The translations under genes were made by a program, and so were the position numbers. Shown here piece after piece: positions 16,263 through 23,376 of a stretch of DNA of 23,376 nt. Within the stretch, counting starts at the first letter, position 1. Every line of letters starts with the position of its first letter. Source of the stretch: Isotricha intestinalis (Eukaryota > Ciliophora > Litostomatea > Vestibuliferida > Isotrichidae); the NCBI GenBank assembly GCA_023807065.1, contig JAJJLU010003945.1, forward strand, positions 1 through 23,376, given 5' to 3'. The notes below the pieces were generated by a model. It saw nothing but the letters and a program-made list of their open reading frames with translations, was not told where the DNA came from and did not search any database.

Positions 16263-19208
16263 ATGGACCACAAAACTTTAAACTCATTTTTTGAAATTAA
16301 AAACTTTAGAAAAAAAAATTTAGAATCTTTAAATATAAAAAGCTTAATAAAGCCTCCTGATCCTTTAATTGAAAGACAAATAATTCCTTTAAATAAACCA
16401 AAATTTGGAAAAAATTATGAAATAATAAATTTAGAAAGTTTTAATTTAAATAATAATAATAATGAGATTGAAAATTTTTTTTTAAACAAAAGAGAAAAAT
16501 ATTATTATTACGAAAAGGAACAATTAATTGATATTTATATTAATTCTTATAAAATGTTACAAAAATTAATTTATTATAAAGATAAATTTGATAATGATAA
16601 AGTAACTTGTGATAATATAATAAATTTATTTGAGTTAGAAAATAAGAAAAATAAAAATAAAAATAAAAAAAATGAATATATTACTTCTGAAGAATTAATA
16701 AAAAGAAATAATTTTAACGAAGAAGAAACATTAATATTTGAAAGTAAATTTGAAAGTGGGAATTTACAATTAGTATATTTAATAGAAAAAAACCCAGATG
16801 AAAATATATATATTGATAAATATGAACTTTTTTTAACAAATGATTCAAACACAACAGGATATAATCAATGGTTTTTTTTTAGAATTAAAAACATAAAAAG
16901 AAATAAAAAAGTAAATTTAAATATAATGAATTTATTAAGAAAAAAATCTAAATATGAAAATGGAATAAAAATATGGTATTATAGTAAAAAAGAAAATTTA
17001 TATGAAAATAAATCATGGCATCATACAAAAGAGAATGTAAAATATTATAGAAATCATTTGTATAAAAATATAAATTCTAAAAAGAAATATTATTATTCTT
17101 TATCATTTGATTTTACTTTTAAATATGATAATGACGAAATTTTTTTTGCTAATTGTATTCCTTTTACATATACTGATTTAATGAAAGACTTAAATTATTA
17201 TCAAAAATATGAAAATTCAAAATTTCCTTTTTTTCAAAGAAAAACCTTATGTCAAACTTTATTAGGAAATGACTTAGATTATATAACAATAAATTCATCT
17301 AATAAAAATATAATAAATTATAATATAGAAAATAAAAAAAAAGAAGGAATAATATTATTCGCAAGACAACATCCAAGTGAAACAGTAAGTTCATATGTTA
17401 TTAAAGGAACAATAGAATTTTTAATGAGTGAAAGTGAAGAAGCTAAATTCTTAAGAGATAATTTTATTTTTAAAATAATACCAATGATAAATGTGGATGG
17501 AGTTATTTTAGGAAATTCAAGAACATCAATCGCTGGTTGTGATTTAAATCGAAGATGGAAAAATCCTAATGAATACTTCCACCCTGAAATATATTATTGT
17601 AAAGATTTAATAAAGAATTTATCTTTAAATAATAAAATTAATTGTATTATTGATTACCATGGTCACTTTGGTGCTTTTAATTCTTTCTTTTATTGTAATC
17701 ATAGGAAAGAGAATTTTTCATCAGGGAAATTTTTTCCTTTTATTTCAAGTAAAAAGAGTAAGATTATTTCTTTTGAAAAAAGCCATTTTTCTATGCCGAG
17801 ATATAAAAAAGGAACTGGAAGAATTAGTTTATTTCAAGAGTTAGATATTGATAATATTGTTACTTTAGAAACTTCTTATTTTGGTTGTAATATTAAAGAT
17901 TATTCCAATCAATATTTTACTATTGATCTCTTAAAGGAAATTGGAAAAGATATTTGTATTGGTTTATTATATTTATATTATTATAATAATTTATTGTTTG
18001 GAATTGAAAATTTAAATTTTAATAATTATCAAAGTTTAAAGAGTAAAATAGAAAAAGATTTTTTTCAATTTAAAAATGAATATGATAAATTAATATTAAA
18101 AAAAGAAAAAAAATATAAAGAAATAATAAAAGAAAATATCAATGAAACTTTAAGTGAAATTTCAATTCATGAAAATAATGAAAATGAAAAAAATGAAGAT
18201 GAAGATCCTTATAAAGATGAAAGTATGAGTGAAAGTGAACCGAGTGGAGATAATTTAAATATTGAAGAAATTAAAAAATTAATTCCTGTTAATAGGAAAA
18301 ATAAAAAGCAATTAAAGAAAAAAAAAATTAATATTTTTAAAAAAAAACAATTAAATGACTTTATTAAAAAGAATATATTTGAAAATATAAATAATCAAAA
18401 TTTGAATCTTTTAACATCATATAATAATAAATTAAATATTTTAACGAAAATTAATAATGATATTAATGATAAAAATAATAATAATGTAAAAACTGAATTT
18501 ATTAAGGAACAAAATGAAAGTAATATAATTAATAATACATATAATAATAATAATTTTCTTAAAAGTGTTCCTAACATAAATTACAATCAAACTTTAACTT
18601 TACCAAAATTAACAAATTTAAATTTAAAAAAACAAATAAAATTAAAACCAAGTTTAAAAAAAGAAATATTAGATAATTCTATTAAAAACTTAGAAAATAT
18701 AAAAGAAGAAAATATCACTTCAACTAGAAAATATTATAATTATGATAATACTCAATTAAGTACTTCAAAAACAAATGAAAATAATATTAAAGATGTTAAG
18801 CAAAAAATAAATGAAGAAACACAAACTGAAGAAATTTTTTTTAAAATGCCTTGGACTTATTTTGCAGGTTCTTATAAAATAATAACTTCAAAAATTAAAC
18901 ATTCTAACTTAAATAAAACAATGGTTCCGAATTTTTTCTTTCAAAAATATGGAAATACTAAAAAAAAACTTAGTTTCAGAAATAAATTTTATAATAATAA
19001 TAGAAATTATAATCAGACTAATATTTTTATGGAAGATGATATTAAAAATTTAATAAATGTTTTCACTTTTCAAAATAAAAATAATACTTTTAGAAATCAA
19101 AATAATTTAAATTATAATTCTTTAACTGAAAAAAATAATAAATCAAAAAGTCTTGAAAGTAATAATTTAAAATGTATTGATTTAAAAAAAAATAATTTAA
19201 ATTCTTAA
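16263..19208 (+). CDS. AGBL: Cytosolic carboxypeptidase of the CCP2/3 (AGBL) type, probable tubulin deglutamylase
   Basis: This 981-residue M14 metallocarboxypeptidase probably trims glutamate chains from tubulin tails in axonemes and other microtubules. The N-domain typical of this family is clear: IFESKFESGNLQLVYLI (158-174), NQWFFFRIKN (201-210), VKYYRNHLY (259-267), and FFANCIPFTYTDL (294-306), the F-HCYPYTYT-L signature. Catalytic residues are in place: zinc ligands His370 and Glu373 in RQHPSET and His466 in DYHGH, substrate-binding residues near Arg420 and Asn429-Arg430 (AGCDLNRRW), and the catalytic Glu536 in VTLETSYFG. Sequence order resembles AGBL2/AGBL3 most. Beyond about residue 580 lies a 400-residue low-complexity extension rich in Asn/Lys/Glu with one ordered-looking patch, MPWTYFAGSYKI (near 874). 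Presence of this enzyme suggests glutamylated tubulin, usually a feature of ciliated cells. Confidence 0.9.
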   Translation: MDHKTLNSFFEIKNFRKKNLESLNIKSLIKPPDPLIERQIIPLNKPKFGKNYEIINLESFNLNNNNNEIENFFLNKREKYYYYEKEQLIDIYINSYKMLQKLIYYKDKFDNDKVTCDNIINLFELENKKNKNKNKKNEYITSEELIKRNNFNEEETLIFESKFESGNLQLVYLIEKNPDENIYIDKYELFLTNDSNTTGYNQWFFFRIKNIKRNKKVNLNIMNLLRKKSKYENGIKIWYYSKKENLYENKSWHHTKENVKYYRNHLYKNINSKKKYYYSLSFDFTFKYDNDEIFFANCIPFTYTDLMKDLNYYQKYENSKFPFFQRKTLCQTLLGNDLDYITINSSNKNIINYNIENKKKEGIILFARQHPSETVSSYVIKGTIEFLMSESEEAKFLRDNFIFKIIPMINVDGVILGNSRTSIAGCDLNRRWKNPNEYFHPEIYYCKDLIKNLSLNNKINCIIDYHGHFGAFNSFFYCNHRKENFSSGKFFPFISSKKSKIISFEKSHFSMPRYKKGTGRISLFQELDIDNIVTLETSYFGCNIKDYSNQYFTIDLLKEIGKDICIGLLYLYYYNNLLFGIENLNFNNYQSLKSKIEKDFFQFKNEYDKLILKKEKKYKEIIKENINETLSEISIHENNENEKNEDEDPYKDESMSESEPSGDNLNIEEIKKLIPVNRKNKKQLKKKKINIFKKKQLNDFIKKNIFENINNQNLNLLTSYNNKLNILTKINNDINDKNNNNVKTEFIKEQNESNIINNTYNNNNFLKSVPNINYNQTLTLPKLTNLNLKKQIKLKPSLKKEILDNSIKNLENIKEENITSTRKYYNYDNTQLSTSKTNENNIKDVKQKINEETQTEEIFFKMPWTYFAGSYKIITSKIKHSNLNKTMVPNFFFQKYGNTKKKLSFRNKFYNNNRNYNQTNIFMEDDIKNLINVFTFQNKNNTFRNQNNLNYNSLTEKNNKSKSLESNNLKCIDLKKNNLNS

Positions 19209-19295
19209 AATTGAAATTAGGATTTAACTTATAAATAAATTTATTTAAATTAAAATGATTTTCTTTTTATTTAAATTTTTTAATAATTGAAAATA

Positions 19296-21584
19296 ATGAG
19301 TGAATTATTTTCTGATATTAGAGTAATTGATTATTTTTTTACTGTTGATATAGAAATTAATAATGATAATTTAATTCAATTTGCTTCTCAAAAAGAAAAA
19401 AATTATTTAAATTTAAAATCTAAAAGAATTATTAATAAGGTTTATCCTAAATTTTTTAATGATGAAAATATAGATTTTAATTCTTTTATTCTTTTTTTTA
19501 ACAGTGAAAAAGCTTATTTAAATAATCAAAAGAATGAATATTCAATATTTATGTTTAAGAAAAATACAGAAAAAATAAATTATTTATATTTATATTCTTT
19601 AAAAGTTTATATTAAATTGAATTTAGGAAATAAATTAAATGTTTATATTCCTAAATATATATGTTTAATATCAAGTCAATATTTTCAAAAGCAATTTAAA
19701 AATTTATTAGAAGAAATTTATATTAATTCAACAAAAAATAATGTTAAATGTTTTAAAGTAGAAAATATTTTAAATATAATATTATTTAGATTATATTTAC
19801 CAAAAGATAATACAATCCAATTAAACTTTTGTTTAGAAAAATCATATAATTTCACTAATAATTTCATATCAAAAGATTTAAACTATGAAATTATCTTTAA
19901 ACACATTTCAATTGTTAATTTCTTAATACTTTATTTTGGAGTGTTATTAAATAGTATAATTGTTTTTATTTATAAAGACATTGAATTTTTATCAATGATT
20001 TATAGAAGTTTATATCAATTATTATTTCCTTTTGAATTTAATTGTTTAACTATAAGTAATTTACCTTATGAATATAGAAATATTTTTAATTTTGAGGAAG
20101 GAGTTTTAATTGGAATAAATAAGTTTGAATATGGAAATAATTTAAAAGATATTTTTTCTGAGTTTAATAATGAAAATACTTTATTTTTTGATGTTGAAGA
20201 AAATATTATTATTAATAATTATCATAATATAATTTATGAAAATAAAGCTACGCCTCAGAGTTATTTTCTTAAAATGGAAAAAGAATTAAATGAAGTTTTA
20301 AATGAAAATAATCAAAATAAAAATTATTATATTCAAAAAGTTTTTTTTGGTTTTGTTTTAGAAATCTTTTTTTATTTTAATCCATTACAACATTTAAAAG
20401 AAGAAAAATTCGATATTAATTTATTTATAAAAGATAGTCTTTATGAAATTAGACCTTTATTATTTTATATGAAAAAAATTTCATATTTTCAAAATTTTAT
20501 TTTAGGATTGGAAAATCATTTTAATAAAAAACAAAATGAAAAAAAAGAAAATATTGAAATTTTTTTAAAGGGTTTATCTTTAAAAAAGAACGGAGAAGAT
20601 TTTTTAAATTTATTTACTTCAAATATTTACCATTCAATTTTAATCTCAAGTCCTCCTTATGAAAAATTAAGTTATATTCAAACAAATATATTTAATGATA
20701 AAATCCATGAAACAATGTTTAAACATAAAAAACCAATTGAATTGTATAAATTCTCTTTGAATAAAATTTTAGAAAAAAATTTTTTAAACAGTAATAAAGT
20801 AATGAACTTAAAAAAGCTAATTCAAAAAATTAAAGATATTCTAAATGGAAATTATAATAAATTTATGGAATTTTATGGTATTCAAACAAATCAAAACTGT
20901 ATATCTAATAATTCTGAAATAAAAATGTCAATAATATCTAATAATAATAATAATATAATAAATTTAAATTTAAATATAAATCCAAAAATAAAAGAATTAA
21001 AATTACCTTGTTCTAAAAATGATTATATTACTTTTTTTGATGAAATGATTAAGTACATTAACTTTAAAGGTGAATTCCATTTTGTTTTTGGATTAAATGT
21101 AATTTCAATTTCTTGTTTTTGTCCTTATTGTAAGAAGATAAATAATATATTTGATATAAGAAAAGAATTTGAGTTTTTTAAAGCTAAAAGAGAATCAAGA
21201 ACTAAATGTAAATTTTGTGAAAAACTTTATGTTCCTTATTTTGAAATAATTGAAGATAAAAAAAAAATAAAAGGAAATTTTACTAAGAAAAAAATTGATT
21301 ATTATTGTTTTGAACATTTAATTAATGTAATTAATGAAAAAGATATTAATAAAAAAGATAATATAAATACTATTTATAATATTAATTTACTTTTTAATGA
21401 AATTAAATGCTTAATTGAAGGAGAACAAATTTATTTAAAAAATATACAAAGTTTTATTAATGAACAACAAATTCAATTTGAAGATTATAATTTATTTAAA
21501 AAAACAAATAAAAATCCTATATTATCAAATAATAAAAATCCTTTTATAAAATTAATTAAAAAAGAAACAAATAATGAAAAATAA
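19296..21584 (+). CDS. DENN-domain protein (probable Rab guanine nucleotide exchange factor)
   Basis: This is a 762-residue protein with a tripartite DENN module, which activates Rab GTPases in membrane traffic. The uDENN part opens with RVIDYFFTVDIE (about 8-19) and YPKFFNDENI. The cDENN core has VYIPKYICLISSQYFQKQF (about 115-133) and then IVNFLILYFGVLLNSIIVFI with SMIYRSLYQLLFPFEFNC. The latter is the classic L---E-VLLE--V-F and SLL-PFEW pattern. A dDENN-like helical stretch with FFGFVLEIFFYFN follows near 350. Close to 605-645 two CxxC pairs, CFCPYCKK and CKFCEK, suggest a zinc-binding insert not standard in DENN proteins. The start is the ATG at 19296; an upstream in-frame TTG at 19287 is not a credible start. 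The Rab partner cannot be inferred. Confidence 0.78.
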   Translation: MSELFSDIRVIDYFFTVDIEINNDNLIQFASQKEKNYLNLKSKRIINKVYPKFFNDENIDFNSFILFFNSEKAYLNNQKNEYSIFMFKKNTEKINYLYLYSLKVYIKLNLGNKLNVYIPKYICLISSQYFQKQFKNLLEEIYINSTKNNVKCFKVENILNIILFRLYLPKDNTIQLNFCLEKSYNFTNNFISKDLNYEIIFKHISIVNFLILYFGVLLNSIIVFIYKDIEFLSMIYRSLYQLLFPFEFNCLTISNLPYEYRNIFNFEEGVLIGINKFEYGNNLKDIFSEFNNENTLFFDVEENIIINNYHNIIYENKATPQSYFLKMEKELNEVLNENNQNKNYYIQKVFFGFVLEIFFYFNPLQHLKEEKFDINLFIKDSLYEIRPLLFYMKKISYFQNFILGLENHFNKKQNEKKENIEIFLKGLSLKKNGEDFLNLFTSNIYHSILISSPPYEKLSYIQTNIFNDKIHETMFKHKKPIELYKFSLNKILEKNFLNSNKVMNLKKLIQKIKDILNGNYNKFMEFYGIQTNQNCISNNSEIKMSIISNNNNNIINLNLNINPKIKELKLPCSKNDYITFFDEMIKYINFKGEFHFVFGLNVISISCFCPYCKKINNIFDIRKEFEFFKAKRESRTKCKFCEKLYVPYFEIIEDKKKIKGNFTKKKIDYYCFEHLINVINEKDINKKDNINTIYNINLLFNEIKCLIEGEQIYLKNIQSFINEQQIQFEDYNLFKKTNKNPILSNNKNPFIKLIKKETNNEK

Positions 21585-21690
21585 AAAAAAAATAAAAAAA
21601 TTAAACTAAACATAATAAATAATTTTTTTAAAAAGTTAATAATGTAAATATATTGAAATTAAAAATAAATTATTAACTAAACATAAAAAA

Positions 21691-21978
21691 ATGAATTCAA
21701 ATCCAAATTCAGAAACAATTAATTTATTTTCAGATAATAAAGATGATAATATAATTAACAATTTTGAAGTAATAAGAGTAAAAAAAAGAAAAAAAACAGT
21801 TTCATTTAGTCATTCAGTTGATATTGTTAATGTTGAAAATCAAAAACAATTAACGAGAAGAATGTCTACTCCTCATAATATTATTGAGGAAAATTTAAAA
21901 AAAGTAGAATTTGCTAAAACACTTGATGATACTATTTTTGAAGATGAACAAAAATGTTTTCTTTGTCAAATCTTTTAA
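21691..21978 (+). CDS. Small protein (95 aa) with PP1-docking-like motif and CaaX-like C-terminus
   Basis: I do not recognise a family. Three short motifs can be read. RKKTVSFSHSVDI (33-45) contains Lys-Thr-Val-Ser-Phe, which fits the RVxF docking motif for protein phosphatase 1. RRMSTP (56-61) fits a basophilic-kinase site (R-R-x-S) 17 residues further on, an order reminiscent of PP1 inhibitor-1 type regulators. The chain ends CFLCQIF, so Cys92 sits four residues from the end as in a CaaX prenylation box, with Cys89 as a possible second lipid site. A membrane-tethered phosphatase regulator is therefore plausible, but all three motifs are short and could be chance. The stop is an unambiguous TAA. 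It lies 106 bp after the DENN gene. Confidence 0.65.
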   Translation: MNSNPNSETINLFSDNKDDNIINNFEVIRVKKRKKTVSFSHSVDIVNVENQKQLTRRMSTPHNIIEENLKKVEFAKTLDDTIFEDEQKCFLCQIF

Positions 21979-22334
21979 TTTTTTATAATATATTATTTAT
22001 TAAATAGTTTTATTATAGTATATTTATGTAAATGGTAATTAAATAATTTTAATATATTAGGGAGTTTATTTATTTTATGAAAATAAACATAAAAAATAAA
22101 TTTTAAATTTTTCTTAAAAATGAATTAAATAATATTTTAAAAAGCAATAACAAAAAAGAAAATTACTTTAAAAGAATGATTCTTTATTTAATGTAAAATA
22201 ATTAAATAAATTCTTTAATCCTTAAAGTAATTTACATTTATTTTATAATTTTCTTTTAAAAAACTTAAAAAAAAAATTGGGAAAAATAATATAAAAATCA
22301 AACTAAAAAAAAACATTTTATATTAAATTTAAAA
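21979..22334. other. Spacer holding nested inverted repeats
   Basis: These 356 bp separate two small plus-strand genes and contain no coding frame. The right half is dominated by a set of nested inverted repeats listed as a separate entry. An A-rich stretch just before 22335 precedes the next ATG. Confidence 0.5.
22154..22257. repeat. Nested inverted repeats (hairpin-forming)
   Basis: A 12-bp perfect inverted repeat, AAATTACTTTAA (22160-22171) and TTAAAGTAATTT (22222-22233), encloses a second perfect 10-bp one, TTTATTTAAT (22183-22192) and ATTAAATAAA (22201-22210), with an 8-nt loop. AAAAGAAAATTA (22154-22165) also pairs with TAATTTTCTTTT (22246-22257), giving an alternative outer stem. It could be a transcript 3'-end structure or a remnant of a small foldback element. 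Low sequence complexity makes some chance pairing likely. Confidence 0.5.
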
Positions 22335-22691
22335 ATGTATTTCACTCCAAAAGAAAAAGAACAAATATCTTCAATAAAATGTTTTTATCCTCCAGGAGGA
22401 CAAAGTAATTTTAAATTTTCTTATAATGAAAATGAGATTAAAAATCAAGAATCACATTATAAAAAATATCCAGATACAAAATTAAATTATGATATATTAA
22501 ATCTTCAAAATAATGGTTTAAATAATCATTTAAATGAAAGAAATTATTCTATTAAAACTAATTATGAATATGGTAAAGAAAATTTAAATATTTTTAAAAA
22601 TGAATATCCTGTTGAAAAAAATCATTCAAGTATTAAAGTCACTCAAAAACCAGGAGGTTATTCTTGTGTACAATATGCTAAGGAACAGTAA
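22335..22691 (+). CDS. Small PPGG-motif protein, HN1/Jupiter (JPT)-like, 118 aa
   Basis: The protein has two copies of a short motif at its ends. The N-terminal copy is SIKCFYPPGGQSNFKFSY (13-30) and the C-terminal copy SIKVTQKPGGYSCVQY (99-114). The first strongly resembles the conserved RVLRPPGGGSNFS motif of animal HN1/Jupiter microtubule-associated proteins, which also carry a second PPGGKSS-like motif near the C-terminus. Plant SPIRAL1 proteins have a related PGGGSS arrangement. The middle (31-97) is polar and probably disordered. By analogy it may bind microtubules, which would fit the tubulin carboxypeptidase gene nearby, but this rests on short motifs. The gene is intact with an A-rich leader and a TAA stop. 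Confidence 0.6.
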   Translation: MYFTPKEKEQISSIKCFYPPGGQSNFKFSYNENEIKNQESHYKKYPDTKLNYDILNLQNNGLNNHLNERNYSIKTNYEYGKENLNIFKNEYPVEKNHSSIKVTQKPGGYSCVQYAKEQ

Positions 22692-23376
22692 GGTTTTTTT
22701 ATTTTTATTATTTGATTTTCTTAATTATTGATTTTAGCTTAGTTATTTTAAGATGAAAATTTTCGTTTTGATATTTTATGATTTACAATTAATAAATTTA
22801 AATTAAATATTTTTTTATTTTTTTAACAAAAATTTATATTTAAATTAATGAATTAATTGAAATTCTAAATTAATTTAAAATAAGTATTATATAATATTAA
22901 GTCAATTTTTCAGCATCAAAGGAATAAAAATTCTAATAAAGTATCAATGTGAAAATAATTTAAATATTTCTATTCAAAGTATTTCTTTAAATATTCTTTA
23001 ATTTTTTAAATTAATATTTTTAATTGAATATTCAATGGATTTATTTTAACCAAAATAAAACAAAAAAAGTTTGAATTAGAGATTTTATAAAAAGAGATAG
23101 AGCTTTACAGAATAATCAAATTCTATAACTGATAATTATAAAATAAATACCAATACATTAGAAAAAAATGGTTTAGTTGAAGAAATTATTGAAAAAGAAA
23201 ATGAACAGCAAAGTTTCAAAAGATTCAGATGATTCTGGTGAATAAATATAAACAATACACTATTAAATACATATTTATAATTATATATATATTAGATTAT
23301 ATACACATTTAATATAATTCATATTATAATATAATTAATAAAATTTATAATAAAATCTAAAAATAAAGAGAGAGTT
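22692..23376. other. Right-edge region without an intact gene; decayed coding-like stretch at about 23035-23245
   Basis: No full open frame is present. From an ATG at 23035 one plus-strand frame runs 66 codons to a TGA at 23230-23232 but is broken by five TAA or TAG codons. Its last 38 codons are free of stops and look coding (NTNTLEKNGLVEEIIEKENE). A second frame, ATG 23201 to TAA 23245, gives MNSKVSKDSDDSGE. The flanks are AT-only. I treat it as a possible gene remnant, not a gene. Confidence 0.35.

Noticed and set aside
16574..16852. 92-residue minus-strand frame
   Set aside because: It lies inside the carboxypeptidase N-domain, whose plus-strand frame is clearly conserved; this is its complement shadow.
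17650..17844. 64-residue plus-strand frame
   Set aside because: It is an out-of-frame overlap with the catalytic part of the carboxypeptidase.
18395..18577. 60-residue minus-strand frame
   Set aside because: It is the complement of the Asn-rich tail of the carboxypeptidase.
19287..19295. Earlier TTG start for the DENN protein
   Set aside because: A TTG start is not credible in a eukaryotic nuclear gene when an in-frame ATG lies three codons later.
22688..22737. Possible 50-nt intron (GTAAGG...TTTTAG) across the stop of the PPGG protein
   Set aside because: It is longer than the three supported introns, and splicing adds only a few codons before a TGA. The unspliced end completes the second PGG motif cleanly.

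Overview
The window is nuclear DNA from a microbial eukaryote with an extremely A+T-rich genome (by eye well over three quarters A+T even inside genes). Proteins are rich in Lys, Asn, Glu and Ile, third codon positions are almost always A or T, and spacers between genes are mostly 27 to 125 bp. I could reconstruct three introns, of 28, 29 and 31 nt, all GT...TAG. Of the 16 recognisable gene ends, 15 are TAA and one is TGA, and Trp is always TGG, so no stop codon appears to be reassigned. Micro-introns, compact genes, a tubulin-deglutamylase-like enzyme and a homeodomain of the form VYKWLWDQ together suggest a ciliate-like protist that keeps the standard code (a litostome or rumen-ciliate relative is one guess). 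An anaerobic chytrid or another AT-rich flagellate is not excluded. This placement is inference.

Layout. The left edge (2-118, +) is the 3' end of a gene whose product ends in a GPI-anchor-like tail. A four-gene minus-strand block follows: an unknown Lys/Asn/Glu-rich protein with two micro-introns (860-2079), the proteasome maturation factor POMP/Ump1 (2204-2605), an otubain-like deubiquitinase with a Cys-rich zinc-binding C-terminus (3375-5798), and a Tul1/Dsc1-type membrane RING E3 ligase (5867-7810). Three of these four belong to the ubiquitin-proteasome pathway. A 212-bp divergent spacer leads to a plus-strand block: retromer subunit VPS26 (8023-9069), scavenger decapping enzyme DcpS (9128-10021) and a family-16 protein methyltransferase (10058-10744). 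Convergent to these is a short gene whose tiny first exon supplies an MGCC lipidation signal (10772-11361, minus).

The right half is all plus strand. It has a divergent homeodomain protein (12200-12928), an unknown protein (13380-14381), a coiled-coil protein (15045-16184), a CCP2/3-type cytosolic carboxypeptidase (16263-19208), a DENN-domain Rab regulator (19296-21584), a small protein with a PP1-docking-like motif and a CaaX-like end (21691-21978), and a small protein with PPGG motifs like HN1/Jupiter microtubule proteins (22335-22691). The last 685 bp have no intact gene but hold a stretch that looks like decayed coding sequence.

The genes are mostly housekeeping or cytoskeletal and do not form a single obvious pathway. 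Two functional neighbourhoods stand out: ubiquitin/proteasome (2.2-7.8 kb) and tubulin/microtubule (15-22.7 kb). I saw no tRNA, rRNA, transposase, CRISPR array or telomeric repeat. Function calls come from remembered family motifs, not from a search.
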